Assembly (NCBI RefSeq): GCF_040676615.1
Contig: NZ_JBFAPI010000002.1
Coordinates: 248,001-312,000 of the forward strand
Reading direction: 5' to 3'
Source of the DNA: Asanoa sp040676615
GTDB taxonomy: Bacteria; Actinomycetota; Actinomycetes; Mycobacteriales; Micromonosporaceae
Length of the DNA: 64,000 nucleotides
The translations under genes and the position numbers were made by a program. The notes beneath the pieces were generated by a model. It had not been told where the DNA came from and did not search any database. It saw only the letters and a list, made by a program, of their open reading frames with translations. Every line of letters begins with the position of its first letter. Positions within the stretch are counted from its first letter, which is position 1. Below, in pieces: positions 45,301-53,832 of this stretch.

Positions 45301-46177
45301 GCGCCTGCTTGAGGTCGCCGCTTGGCGGCATGATGCCGGTGATCCAGCCCGCGAACGCCGTCGAGGAGCGCAGGTCGGAGCCGGCGACAGTCTGGTTGTA
45401 GGACTCTTCCTCGGTCACCGTGGCGACCGAGATGAACGTCTCCGCGGCCTGCAACTGGCCGGTCTGCGAGGCGATGAACTCCTTCTTGAGGTTGGGGTTC
45501 ATCGAGCCGGCGCTGTAGGCCTGCAGCACGACCAGGCGCTCCTGGGAAAGGAACTCCTTCTGTCGCGCCACGGCGGCGACCGCACGCATCCGCTCGCTCA
45601 GTGACGTGTTGGCGGCCAGCTGCGCGGCGCCGTCACGGAGGTTGAGCAGGTTGTCGACGAGGGCGTTGTAGGCCCGGGCGGCGTCGGTGAAGGCGAACTT
45701 GTTGCTGGTCACCTGGCTGCGCACGCCCGGAAGGCCCTGAAGGCCGTCGTCGATCTGGTTGAGCGTGGTGACGAAGTTGCTCGGCAGGTCGTTGAGCGAG
45801 GCCCGTTGCGTCGCGTAGTTGTTGACCACGCGGTCGACGGCCTGCTGCGAGCTGTCGAAGGAGGTGCGGTATTTCTTGTTCGCCGCCGTACCCGGCGCCG
45901 TGCCGAGCAGGATGGCCGCGGCGGCCCGTTCGTTCTGCAGGTTCTGGACGAGATCCCCAGACGCCTCCACCACAACGGCAAGGTCGCGTGCCTGGTCCGC
46001 GTTCTCCGACGTGTCGATGTGGTCGATCAGGCCGTTGGTGCCAACCACGATCGTCGCCAGGGTCGGCACGATCATGATGAGGCCGAGCTTCGACCAGATC
46101 GGCAGATCACGTAGCCGGCCGGCTGGCCGGCGGAGACGCGACATGAAGGAATTCGCCGTCTTCGGCCGCTTGCTCAC
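42395..46177 (-). CDS. Conservon sensor: NIT-domain histidine-kinase-like protein (CvnA-like)
   Basis: A 1260-residue membrane sensor. First helix at about 28-48 (LGLIMIVPTLATIVVGTNG), extracytoplasmic nitrate/nitrite-sensing-type domain to about 330, second helix 340-362 (LLLAMLLLAILFAWLVARSM), HAMP-like region, a dimer region (LFQLDHLATRMRRNDENLLVLAG) and an HATPase domain (ELFDNATAFSPPDSSVMV, DRGIGI). The last 550 residues are Pro/Gln/Gly-rich and disordered. The C-terminus has GLPKRVPMAQLVPGG then SAYHRGVQRGR, shared with the repeat protein at 36.7 kb. In conservons the kinase-like protein sits with the roadblock, DUF742 and GTPase proteins at the membrane. The ligand is unknown; nitrate or nitrite is suggested only by the domain name. 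Confidence 0.92.
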   Translation of the reverse strand: MSKRPKTANSFMSRLRRPAGRLRDLPIWSKLGLIMIVPTLATIVVGTNGLIDHIDTSENADQARDLAVVVEASGDLVQNLQNERAAAAILLGTAPGTAANKKYRTSFDSSQQAVDRVVNNYATQRASLNDLPSNFVTTLNQIDDGLQGLPGVRSQVTSNKFAFTDAARAYNALVDNLLNLRDGAAQLAANTSLSERMRAVAAVARQKEFLSQERLVVLQAYSAGSMNPNLKKEFIASQTGQLQAAETFISVATVTEEESYNQTVAGSDLRSSTAFAGWITGIMPPSGDLKQAPFTVDSWDSALLGHSRLIRSVERRLDNTVVDTATTLRDDVQRQVLIETGLLLAMLLLAILFAWLVARSMARSLRELRHGALAVAQYGLPQAVARLRDPALSTQMSPAQLANQIAEPLPVRSKDEFGQVTEAFNAVHLEAVRTAAEQAALRASVATMFVNLARRSQILVDRLIGHLDRLERGEEDPDRLAELFQLDHLATRMRRNDENLLVLAGADSTRIQREPAALIDVLRAAQSEVEHYTRIEFGVIDRDIEVAAHAVNDLVHLVAELFDNATAFSPPDSSVMVEARRIGEHAVLYVEDRGIGITAEQLNDLNERLSQPPQVDVAVSRMMGLVVVARLAARHGVKVELRPASDRGTVADVALPTSVLVPRALAGRGPQAGAFEVQMQQPAAQVSRTPYPAAAPLALESGPMGQRPNHDLAGAGAGGGLASAFGARPGDAPLNGGNGAHGANGGNGNTRSGPMPAWSDLTGAGPQHRPSDPFGSRANGLRDDPPLPQRRSTDGWAMEGEVTAGGPQSPAIPRQTPRDNGTPPVFSAPPVISVPPVISVPPSSPGPGAAPRGPEVWEQGGPTLPPSAPAGPPIAMPESPVVPGRSGGLPPRQPEQPAAPSYQQSAQMPASAPPQQQQPTPAPYGLAGAGMGAPAPAANPAPPAWPPVAAEPQPVADQLSAGYDLTAELPRVERPAAQAQAQAQPQAQAQPAVPPIIPAANKARFADETMELPIFRELESAWFRTRRAAAEESSLTPTPSAQAAAPAAAAAAAPATEQRMGAGATVAPTEQFVTVEASQRLTSSPQSRTAPAAAPPTGPVGAPMGAPMGGGGGLPPRSPLPTRPPTQHDSNMPASGGNGHGNGNGAARRPEPESWQTAADDGWRAASAISEMQVNETTQAGLPKRVPMAQLVPGGVDKSASSVQKRTPEAVRGLLSAYHRGVQRGRTQPKDETSDTTPAGQPSQAGHGPGAGSGQKEHER

Positions 46178-46553
46178 GTCACCGCCCTCCGGTTCGGCGC
46201 CGTCAGGAAATTGCGCACGGGCACCGCCGATCGGCCGACCCGGGCGGGTCGGACCCCCGGCATTCCATCACGTCGGGCTGGCAAAGAGAAAGCCCACCCT
46301 GTCCGTGATCGCCGTACTGATGCGATGTTCAGGCCGTTTGTCAGCACGGCGTTGACCTCGCGTCACCCTAGGTGAGCGTCGATCTCCGGCGGGGCGTCCT
46401 TCTTCCGGGGCGTGCGGATCGACACCGCGCTGGTGCAATGCCCCTTATAGGGGAAGCGCGCTGCGGATTCGTACGAAGAGACGACGAGAAATACCCGTTA
46501 AGTCTGAATTGGACTTCCGATGTGCCGGATTGCGCACGTGGCGAAGACGGCCG
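46178..46553. other. Conservon upstream region, no gene seen
   Basis: The 376-bp stretch between the kinase start and the add stop holds two small dyads: TCACC-cta-GGTGA (46363-46375) with a TAGGGT -10-like box on the minus strand, and CCCCT-tat-AGGGG (46441-46453). It is less GC-rich near 46480-46510. It should contain the conservon promoter and the end of the add transcript. No convincing reading frame or RNA was found. Confidence 0.5.
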
Positions 46554-47627
46554 TCACGCCAATTTGGCGTACGCGGGCTTGATCACCTCATTGATGATGG
46601 TGAGCCGCTCGTCGAACGGGATGAACGCGCTCTTCATCGCGTTGATGGTGAACCACTGCAGCTCGGTCCAGCCGTAACCGAACGCATCGACCAGCAGGGC
46701 CATCTCGCGCGACATCGAGGTGCCGCTCATCAGCCGGTTGTCGGTGTTGACGGTGACCCGGAAGCGCAGGTCGCGGAGCAACCCGATGGGGTGCTGCGCG
46801 ATCGACGGCGCCGCGCCGGTCTGCACGTTGGACGACGGACACAGCTCCAGCGGTATCCGCTTGTCGCGCACGTAGGCCGACAGCCGGCCGAGCACGGGTT
46901 GGCCACCAGGGGTGATGTCGTCGACCAGGCGCACGCCGTGCCCGAGCCGGTCGGCACCGCACCACTGGATCGCCTGCCAGATCGACGGCAGCCCGAACGC
47001 CTCGCCGGCGTGGATGGTGAAGTGGAAGTTCTCCCGCTGGAGGTATTCGAACGCGTCGAGGTGCCGGGTGGGCGGGAAGCCCGCCTCGGCGCCGGCGATG
47101 TCGAAGCCGACCACGCCGGTGTCGCGGTAGCGGACGGCGAGTTCGGCGATCTCCGTCGACCGGGCGGCGTGCCGCATCGCGGTCAGCAGCGTGCCGACCC
47201 GGATCTGCTGCCCCTTGGCGGCTGCCTCGGCGGTGCCCGCGGCGAACCCGCCCAGCACCGCCTCGACCACGCCGTCGAGCGTCAGGCCCTTCTCCAAGTG
47301 CTGCTCGGGCGCGAACCGCACCTCGGCGTAGACCACACCGTCGGCGGCCAGGTCGAGAGCGCACTCCTGGGCGACCCGGTGCAGCGCCGGCGCGGTCTGC
47401 ATCACCGCGACCGTGTGCTCGAACGTCTCCAGGTAGCGTTCGAGCGAGCCGGAGTCGGCCGACTCGACGAACCAGCGCCCGAGTTCGCCGGGATCGGTGG
47501 TCGGCAGGGCATGGTCGACGTCGGCCGCCAGGTCGACGACCGTCGCCGGACGCAGCCCACCGTCGAGGTGGTCGTGCAGCAACGCCTTAGGTGCCTTGAC
47601 GATCTCTTCCATGCCGATTGCGACCAT
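46554..47627 (-). CDS. add: Adenosine deaminase
   Basis: A 357-residue zinc enzyme converting (deoxy)adenosine to (deoxy)inosine. ALLHDHLDGGLRP carries the first two zinc His, FTIHAGEAFG the third and the catalytic Glu, GADRLGHGVRLVDD the active-site His, and VTVNTDNRLMSGTS the last metal Asp. Length and order are normal. ATG 47625-47627 has no clear Shine-Dalgarno; TAGGGT on the minus strand ends 6 bases upstream, so the message may be leaderless. It diverges from the methyltransferase gene across 26 bp and belongs with the cdd/deoA/nucleoside-transport genes nearby. Confidence 0.95.
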   Translation of the reverse strand: MVAIGMEEIVKAPKALLHDHLDGGLRPATVVDLAADVDHALPTTDPGELGRWFVESADSGSLERYLETFEHTVAVMQTAPALHRVAQECALDLAADGVVYAEVRFAPEQHLEKGLTLDGVVEAVLGGFAAGTAEAAAKGQQIRVGTLLTAMRHAARSTEIAELAVRYRDTGVVGFDIAGAEAGFPPTRHLDAFEYLQRENFHFTIHAGEAFGLPSIWQAIQWCGADRLGHGVRLVDDITPGGQPVLGRLSAYVRDKRIPLELCPSSNVQTGAAPSIAQHPIGLLRDLRFRVTVNTDNRLMSGTSMSREMALLVDAFGYGWTELQWFTINAMKSAFIPFDERLTIINEVIKPAYAKLA

Positions 47628-47653
47628 GGAAAGACCCTAGTGGTTGGGGCCGA

Positions 47654-48463
47654 ATGAACCGTGACGTTGTGGCCTACCTGCGGTGCCCGGTGTGCCACGA
47701 AACACTGGGCACCACCGGCCGGACGCTGCGCTGCCCACGGGGGCACAGCTTCGACATCGCCCGCCAGGGGTACGTCGACCTGAGCGCCGGCCGGTCGCCG
47801 CACACCGGTGACACGCCGGAGATGGTCGCCGCGCGCGACGCGTTCCTGGCCAAGGGGCACTACGAGTTCGTGTCGGCGGCCCTGGCCGACGCGGCCGCCG
47901 GGGCCGGCGGGCTGGCCGTCGACGTCGGCGCGGGCACCGGGCAGCACCTGGCGGCCGTACTCGATGGTGATCCTGGTCTGGTCGGTCTGGCCCTGGACGC
48001 GTCGAAGCCGGCGCTGCGCCGCGCGGCACGGGCACACGACCGGGCGGGCGCGGTGCGGGCCGACGCCTGGGGCCGGCTGCCGCTGGCCGACCACGACACC
48101 GCGGTGCTGCTCGACGTGTTCGCGCCCCGCAACGGCGAGGAGTTCCACCGGGTGCTGCGTCCGGACGGCCTGCTGCTGGTGGTCACGCCCGAGCCCGACC
48201 ACCTGACCGAACTCGTCGACGCGCTCGGCCTGCTGCGGGTCGACCCCGACAAGGAGGATCGGCTGGCCGCGAGCCTCGACCGGCGCTTCGTGCTGGAACG
48301 GCGGCAGAGCCTGCGCTCGACGCTGCGGCTCGACCGGGCCGAGGTCGCCGCCGTGGTCGGCATGGGACCGAGCGCCTGGCACCGGGAGCCGGCCGCGATC
48401 GATCTCGCCACGCCGGTCGAGGTGACCGCGGCGGTGCGACTCGACCGGTATCGGCCTAGGTAG
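47654..48463 (+). CDS. RlmA-type 23S rRNA guanine-N1 methyltransferase
   Basis: A 269-residue SAM methyltransferase with a zinc finger at the N-terminus: YLRCPVCHETL then RCPRGHSFDIARQGYVDL (Cys-x2-Cys...Cys-x3-His). The SAM motif is VDVGAGTGQHL and the catalytic region VLLDVFAPRNGEEFHRVL follows. Family members methylate G745 or G748 of 23S rRNA; RlmA(II)/TlrB forms give tylosin-type macrolide resistance. Which position is used here cannot be told. ATG 47654 starts MNRDVVAYLRCP. Divergent from add. Confidence 0.88.
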   Translation: MNRDVVAYLRCPVCHETLGTTGRTLRCPRGHSFDIARQGYVDLSAGRSPHTGDTPEMVAARDAFLAKGHYEFVSAALADAAAGAGGLAVDVGAGTGQHLAAVLDGDPGLVGLALDASKPALRRAARAHDRAGAVRADAWGRLPLADHDTAVLLDVFAPRNGEEFHRVLRPDGLLLVVTPEPDHLTELVDALGLLRVDPDKEDRLAASLDRRFVLERRQSLRSTLRLDRAEVAAVVGMGPSAWHREPAAIDLATPVEVTAAVRLDRYRPR

Positions 48464-49136
48464 AGAGATCGACCTCTTCCCAGCCGCCCGGAGGATCGTG
48501 GTAGGGCCCCTTGAAGACGACGGCCCATTCCAGGGCCCACCGGCGCTGCCCGATCGCGTTGGCGTCGACCACACCGGGCAGGCCGAGGCCGCGGCGCTCC
48601 GCTTCGAGATAGCTCCAGTCGAGGCAGTAGTAGAAGTCGAGCATCGCGGCGGCTTCGGCGGCGTCGCGCGGCGCGGCCAGGATTCGCGAGCGCCACGCCC
48701 GGAATGTCTCACCTTCCGGTAGGTGCGGCAACGCCTCCATCAACCGCTCGTCGGTCGGCGCGGTCGGGTCCAGGTGCTTGCTCAACCCGAGCAGCCAGGC
48801 GAGTGCGAAGATCGCGTCGTGGTGCAGCACGAACGAGCGCCGGTCACCCCGCTCGGCCACCACGAACTGCCACTCCGGCGGGGTCACGAGCTCGACCAGG
48901 TGCGAGGTGAGCAACCAGCTCATCGCGGACTGGGGCGGCATGCCGAAGCACCGGGCCAGCACCAGGTGCAGGATCGCGGTGCGCGCCTCGATGTCGCCGG
49001 TGGGTCGCAGCTCGACCTCGTCACCCGGCTCCCACACCAGCGGGAACCCGGCCGGCGGCGCCGGCAGGCGTAGCCGGCGCAGCTCATCGACGCTGGCCGC
49101 CCGGATGGGCCGCGGGTCGGGGGCAGGCACGGTCAC
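48456..49136 (-). CDS. DUF4272 domain protein
   Basis: A 226-residue soluble protein. The pattern RTAILHLVLARCFGM, LHHDAIFALAWLLGLSKHLDP and LDFYYCLDWSYLEAERRG is the DUF4272 arrangement of aromatic and acidic residues. No enzymatic role is known. ATG 49134-49136 opens MTVPAPDPRPIR. It overlaps the convergent methyltransferase gene by 8 bp at their 3' ends and lies 74 bp downstream of deoA on the same strand. Confidence 0.85.
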   Translation of the reverse strand: MTVPAPDPRPIRAASVDELRRLRLPAPPAGFPLVWEPGDEVELRPTGDIEARTAILHLVLARCFGMPPQSAMSWLLTSHLVELVTPPEWQFVVAERGDRRSFVLHHDAIFALAWLLGLSKHLDPTAPTDERLMEALPHLPEGETFRAWRSRILAAPRDAAEAAAMLDFYYCLDWSYLEAERRGLGLPGVVDANAIGQRRWALEWAVVFKGPYHDPPGGWEEVDLST

Positions 49137-49210
49137 GGCGTTTTGGTTCCTCTGACGTCGACGATCCCCCTGGCCAGCGAGGATAGCCCTTCCGGGCGCG
49201 CAGCGGAACG

Positions 49211-50488
49211 TCAGGCGAGACGATCGATGACCAGCGGCGTTCCGGCCGGCGGTCGGGCGGAGATCGTCACCGCGCCGGCGGCCGCTTCCAGCGCCGCGGC
49301 GAACCGGGCCGGATCGTCGCTACGCAGCTCATACAACGGCTCGCCGGCCTTGACCGGGTCGCCGGGCCGGCGGTGCAGCAGCACGCCCGCCGCCGCCGAG
49401 ACCGGATCCTCCTTGCGGGCCCGGCCCGCGCCCAAGCGCCAGGCCGCGACACCGATGGCGTACGCGTCGACCGTCTCGACGAACCCGTCGGCCTCGGCGG
49501 TGACCGTGTGCGTCTCCCGCGCGACCGGCATGGCCGCCTCCGGGTCGCCGCCCTGCGCCCGGATCATCGCCCGCCAGGAGTCCATCGCGCGCCCGTCGGC
49601 GAGTGCCGCCGCGGGGTCGGCGTCGGGTCGTCCGGCCGCGTCGAGCATCTCCCGGGCCAGCGCCAGGGTCAGCTCGACCACGTCGGCGGGCCCGCCGCCG
49701 GCCAGCACCTCGACCGACTCCTCGACCTCGATCGCGTTGCCGACCGCGAGGCCGAGCGGCGTGGACATCTCGGTGAGCAGGGCGACCGTGCGCACGCCGT
49801 GCGCCTTGCCCAGTTCGACCATCGTGCGGGCGAGCTCGCGGGCGTCGTCCAGCGACTTCATGAACGCGCCGGAGCCGACCTTCACGTCGAGCACCAGCGC
49901 GCCGGTCCCTTCGGCGATCTTCTTGCTCATGATCGAGCTGGCGATCAGCGGGATCGCCTCGACCGTCCCGGTGACGTCGCGCAGCGCGTAGAGCTTGCGG
50001 TCGGCCGGCGCCAGCCCGTCGCCGGCGGCGCAAATGACCGCGCCGACGTCGCGCAGTTGGGCGATGAACTCGGCGTTGTCGAGCCGCGCCCGCCAGCCCG
50101 GGATCGACTCGAGCTTGTCGAGCGTGCCGCCGGTGTGCCCGAGACCGCGCCCGGAGAGCTGGGGCACCGCGACGCCGCAGGCGGCGACCAGCGGGGTGAG
50201 CGGCAGCGTGATCTTGTCGCCGACACCGCCGGTGCTGTGCTTGTCGGCGGTCGGCCGGTCGACGGCGGAAAGGTCGAGCCGTTCGCCGCTCGCGATCATC
50301 GCCGCGGTCCACCGGGCGATCTCGGCCGGCGTCATGCCGCGCAGCAGGATCGCCATCGCCAGCGCCGACATCTGCTCATCGGCGACCACGCCCTTGGTGT
50401 AGGCGTCGACCACCCAGTCGATCGCGGCGTCGGAGAGCACGCCGCCGTCGCGCTTGGTGCGGATGACGTCAACGGCGGCGAAGCTCAT
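49211..50488 (-). CDS. deoA: Thymidine/pyrimidine nucleoside phosphorylase
   Basis: A 425-residue phosphorylase releasing base and (deoxy)ribose-1-phosphate. The N-terminal VIRTKRDGGVLSDAAIDW, the substrate loop ADKHSTGGVGDKITLPL, the phosphate site AAGDGLAPADRKLYALRDVT and VKVGSGAFMKS are the family motifs. Length is typical. ATG 50486-50488 begins MSFAAVDVIR. It is 64 bp downstream of cdd on the same strand, so the transporter, cdd and deoA form one catabolic series. Product needs a phosphopentomutase to reach DeoC; none is visible as such. Confidence 0.95.
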   Translation of the reverse strand: MSFAAVDVIRTKRDGGVLSDAAIDWVVDAYTKGVVADEQMSALAMAILLRGMTPAEIARWTAAMIASGERLDLSAVDRPTADKHSTGGVGDKITLPLTPLVAACGVAVPQLSGRGLGHTGGTLDKLESIPGWRARLDNAEFIAQLRDVGAVICAAGDGLAPADRKLYALRDVTGTVEAIPLIASSIMSKKIAEGTGALVLDVKVGSGAFMKSLDDARELARTMVELGKAHGVRTVALLTEMSTPLGLAVGNAIEVEESVEVLAGGGPADVVELTLALAREMLDAAGRPDADPAAALADGRAMDSWRAMIRAQGGDPEAAMPVARETHTVTAEADGFVETVDAYAIGVAAWRLGAGRARKEDPVSAAAGVLLHRRPGDPVKAGEPLYELRSDDPARFAAALEAAAGAVTISARPPAGTPLVIDRLA

Positions 50489-50552
50489 GCTCCGACCACG
50501 CCTCGCGTCGTCGGGCATTCGCCCGGCGTGCTGAGCCAAATGGTCCGCTCCC

Positions 50553-51245
50553 TCACGCTTCCCACCGCTTTCCGATCTCGGCGGGCGCCTGGCCCTCGCC
50601 GGCCCACCAGGTCTCGCCGGACTCGTCGACGACCACGATCCGCGCGGTGCGGGCCCGCGCCCACTCGATGCCCTGGGCCGGGTCGTGCCAGGTGGGGGCC
50701 TCTTCGAGGATGCCCTTCTCCTCACCCTCGCCCGACGAGCGCTCCCAGTAGCCGGTCCAGACCAGGGCGCCGCCCGCGCTGTCGGTGTGCACGAAGACCG
50801 TGCCCCGGCCACGCCAGCGGGCCAGCCGTTCGGGCACCTCGGGGATCGCGCCGCGGCCGCGGTCGAGGTTGGCCGGGCCGAAGGCGTAGGGCAGCAGGTC
50901 ACCGACCCGCAGGGGCTCGGGCACCGCCTCGACGAGGCACTCCGGGCCGCCGTGCTCGAAGAGGAGTTGCCGGCAGCGGCCGCACGGCATCAGCGGCTGG
51001 CCGGCGCCGTCGACGCAGGAGACCGCGACCAGCCGGCCACCGCCCGAAGCGTGCAGGGCCGAGACCATGCCGCACTCGGCGCACAGGGTCAACCCGTAGG
51101 ACGCGTTCTCCACGTTGCAGCCGACCACGACCCGCCCGTCGTCGACGAGACCCGCGGCACCGACCGGAAAGTCCGAGTACGGCGCGTACGCGTTGCCCAT
51201 CACCTCGACGGCGGCCGCCCGCAGCGCCACCCAGTCGATCTCCAT
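50553..51245 (-). CDS. cdd: Cytidine deaminase with an extra C-terminal domain
   Basis: A 230-residue protein; a normal Cdd is about 130. Residues 1-125 are complete: AYAPYSDFPVGAA, NVENASYGLTLCAECGMV and PCGRCRQLLFE contain the catalytic Glu and the three zinc cysteines. Residues 126-230 are additional: VFVHTDSAGGALVWTGYW, ARIVVVDESGETWWAGEG, which I cannot place. It deaminates cytidine and deoxycytidine. ATG 51243-51245 (MEIDWVALR) starts 9 bp after the permease stop. The frame is continuous, so the tail is not a sequencing artefact that I can see. Confidence 0.93.
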   Translation of the reverse strand: MEIDWVALRAAAVEVMGNAYAPYSDFPVGAAGLVDDGRVVVGCNVENASYGLTLCAECGMVSALHASGGGRLVAVSCVDGAGQPLMPCGRCRQLLFEHGGPECLVEAVPEPLRVGDLLPYAFGPANLDRGRGAIPEVPERLARWRGRGTVFVHTDSAGGALVWTGYWERSSGEGEEKGILEEAPTWHDPAQGIEWARARTARIVVVDESGETWWAGEGQAPAEIGKRWEA

Positions 51246-51254
51246 GACCAGACC

Positions 51255-52535
51255 TTAACCCTTGATATAGGGCGTTCCGTCCGCGGCGGGCGCGCGCACC
51301 CGGCCGACCAGACCGGCAACCGCGACGATCGTGGCGATGTAGGGCAGCATGTTGAGGAAGCCGCTCGGGATCGGGCTGTTGATCGAGCCGAGGCTGACGG
51401 CCAGCGCGCTGCAGAAGCCGAAGAACAGCGCGGCGAGCATCGAGCCGATCGGGCTCCACCGGCCGAAGATCAGCGCGGCCAGCGCCACGAAACCGAGACC
51501 CGACGTCATGTTCTTGTTGAAGTTGGTGGTCGACAGCAGCGTGAAGTAGGCACCGCCGAAGCCGGCCACCACGCCGCCGATCAGCACGTTGCGGTAGCGC
51601 ACGGCCAGCACCTTCACCCCGAGGGTGTCGGCCGCGGCCGGGTGCTCGCCGACGGCGCGGGTGCGCAGGCCCCACCGGGTGTAGAACAGCCCGACGTGGA
51701 TCACGATCACCAGCACGATCGCGCCGTAGAGGAAGATGTTGCCCTTGAACAGCGCGGGGCCGAGCAGCGGGATCTTCGACAGGCCCGGGATGTCCCACTC
51801 GGGCACGAACGACGGCTGGTTGAACCGGGTCTGGTCCTTGGCCATCAACTGCTCGTAGAGGAAACCGGTCAGGCCGAGGGCGAACACGTTGAGCACGACG
51901 CCGAGGACCACCTGGTCGACCAGGAAGCGGATCGCCAGCACCGCGAGCAGCAGGCCGATGAGCAGGCCGCCGATGCCGGCCGCCAGGATGCCGATCCAGA
52001 CGCTGCCGGCCAGCGTCGCGAACATCGCCGCGGCGAACGCGCCCATCAGGAACTGGCCCTCGATGGCCACGTTGATCACCGCGGACCGCTCGCACAGCAC
52101 GCCGGCCAGCGCGCCGAGCACCAGCGGCAGGGCCAGCGTCACCGAACTGCGGGCCACGCTGCCCAGCGGGATCGTGTTGAGGTTGTCGGGCGCCTGGGAG
52201 AGCTGCCAGCAGAGGAACGAGATCAGCGCGGCGACGATGCCGAGGCCGAGCAGCCAGCCGAACGCGCGCCGGGCGGTGACCAGCATCGCGGCGCCGGCCA
52301 CGGCCGCGATCGCCCCGAACAGGATCGCGCCGACCCGGCCGTTGACGCCGACAGCACTGCCGCTGATCGTCTCGGCCAGCGTGAACTCGGCCTTCTGCGC
52401 ACTGGCGAGGGCGCCGAAGAGCACGGCGGCGATGACGCCGGCGGCCGCCAAGCCGACACCGACCTTGCGCTCGCGGCTCCAGTAGCGGACCGGTTCGACG
52501 ACCACCTGGGCCGTGTCGACGGTGCTGGCCGTCAC
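51255..52535 (-). CDS. Nucleoside ABC transporter permease (NupQ/YufQ-like)
   Basis: A 426-residue permease of the BPD_transp_2 class with an extended N-terminus (residues 1-90, including an extra membrane helix). The core has LAGVLCERSAVINVAIEGQFLMGAF, GANLTRVGEHP-like ALRTRAVGEHPAAADTLG, and AALFFGFCSALAVSLGSINS. It pairs with the permease encoded just upstream. ATG 52533-52535 starts MTASTVDTAQ. It lies 4 bp after its partner and 9 bp before cdd, linking nucleoside import to deamination. Confidence 0.9.
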   Translation of the reverse strand: MTASTVDTAQVVVEPVRYWSRERKVGVGLAAAGVIAAVLFGALASAQKAEFTLAETISGSAVGVNGRVGAILFGAIAAVAGAAMLVTARRAFGWLLGLGIVAALISFLCWQLSQAPDNLNTIPLGSVARSSVTLALPLVLGALAGVLCERSAVINVAIEGQFLMGAFAAAMFATLAGSVWIGILAAGIGGLLIGLLLAVLAIRFLVDQVVLGVVLNVFALGLTGFLYEQLMAKDQTRFNQPSFVPEWDIPGLSKIPLLGPALFKGNIFLYGAIVLVIVIHVGLFYTRWGLRTRAVGEHPAAADTLGVKVLAVRYRNVLIGGVVAGFGGAYFTLLSTTNFNKNMTSGLGFVALAALIFGRWSPIGSMLAALFFGFCSALAVSLGSINSPIPSGFLNMLPYIATIVAVAGLVGRVRAPAADGTPYIKG

Positions 52536-52539
52536 GGTC

Positions 52540-53832
52540 TCACCATCCCTTGGACATGCCGGTCCCGAGCCCGCTGACCTTGGCCGGCCGGAGCCGGAAC
52601 ACGGTCTTCACCAGCGCGGGCGCGGCGACGAAGATCACTATCAGTGCCTGGATCACGCCCACCAGCTCGAGCGAGATCCCGGAGAACGACTGCATGCGGT
52701 TGCCACCGGCCTGCAGCGCGCCGAACAGCAGGGCCGCGAACAGCACACCCCACGGCTTGGCCCGGCCGAGCAGGCCGACCAGCAGGCCGTCGAAGCCGAC
52801 GCTGCCGATCACCGCCCCGGTCAGGCTGACCGCGGTGCCCATCACGATGGTCGCGCCACCGAGGCCGGCGAGCGCGCCGGCCGCGGTCATCACCAGCACG
52901 TAGGTCGAACCGACCCCGATGCCGGCGGTGCGCGACGCCTCCGGGTTGAGGCCGACTGCGCGCAACTCGAAGCCGAACGTCGAGCGGCGCAGCAACCAGG
53001 CGACCGCGGCGACCACCAGCACCGCGACCACGATGCCGAGGTTGACCCGCAGGCTGGGGCCGAGGAAGCCGAGCAGGTGGGTCAGCTGCGCCGAGTCGTC
53101 GACCGGCTTGCTGATCGCGTCGCTGCGCTCCGGGTCCTGGATGCCCTTCTGGATGATCAACCAGCCCAGGAAGAACAGCGCGACGTAGTTGAGCATGATG
53201 GTCGTGATGACCTCGTGCGCACCGGTGCGGGCCTTGAGGAAGCCGGGCACGAAGCCGTAGGCGCCGCCGAAGGCGGCGCCGAACACCAGCGCGACGACCA
53301 GGTGGATGCCCACCGGCAGCGGCAGCAGGAAGCCGGCCAGCGCGGCACCGACGGCACCCATGATCGCCTGGCCCTGCACGCCGATGTTGAACAGGCCGCC
53401 GCGGAAGGCCAGCGCGAACGCCAGACCGGTCAGCGCCAGCGGCGCCGCGTAGGTGAGCGTCTCCGAGATCGGGAAGAACACCCGCTCCCAGGTGCCGGTG
53501 CCGTTGGCCGCGGCCCGCACCGCCGCCGGGTCGACGATCGAACCCTTGAACAGCTGGGCGTACGCGTCGCTGACCTTGTCCCACGACAGGCTGAAGAAGT
53601 CGGAGGGCCGGCTGAAGAAGTAGGAGAAGGTGGCCCGCACGGCCTCGTCGGAGACCGCGATCAGGATGCCGCCGATGACCAGCGCCAGCAGCACCGCGAG
53701 GACGGTCACCGTGACCGTGTTGGCGGTCCACATCGTGCGCAGGTAGCGCCCGGCGAACGTCTTCGGCGGCGGCAACTGGTCGGCACCGGCCGCGGCCAGG
53801 TCCTCCGCGGTCGCCGTCGTCTGCTCAGTCAT
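52540..53832 (-). CDS. Nucleoside ABC transporter permease (NupP/YufP-like)
   Basis: A 430-residue BPD_transp_2 permease with about nine membrane helices. LALTGLAFALAFRGGLFNIGVQGQAIMGAV and GFELRAVGLNPEASRTAGIGV are the conserved cytoplasmic-loop regions that contact the ATPase. The large loop after the first helix (ATFSYFFSRPSDFF) is typical of the BmpA-dependent class. ATG 53830-53832 overlaps the ATPase stop by 8 bp. Confidence 0.9.
   Translation of the reverse strand: MTEQTTATAEDLAAAGADQLPPPKTFAGRYLRTMWTANTVTVTVLAVLLALVIGGILIAVSDEAVRATFSYFFSRPSDFFSLSWDKVSDAYAQLFKGSIVDPAAVRAAANGTGTWERVFFPISETLTYAAPLALTGLAFALAFRGGLFNIGVQGQAIMGAVGAALAGFLLPLPVGIHLVVALVFGAAFGGAYGFVPGFLKARTGAHEVITTIMLNYVALFFLGWLIIQKGIQDPERSDAISKPVDDSAQLTHLLGFLGPSLRVNLGIVVAVLVVAAVAWLLRRSTFGFELRAVGLNPEASRTAGIGVGSTYVLVMTAAGALAGLGGATIVMGTAVSLTGAVIGSVGFDGLLVGLLGRAKPWGVLFAALLFGALQAGGNRMQSFSGISLELVGVIQALIVIFVAAPALVKTVFRLRPAKVSGLGTGMSKGW

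Noticed and set aside
40929..46177. Interpretation of the sensor as an ordinary two-component histidine kinase
   Set aside because: No response regulator gene is adjacent, and the roadblock, DUF742 and GTPase genes show that it is a conservon.
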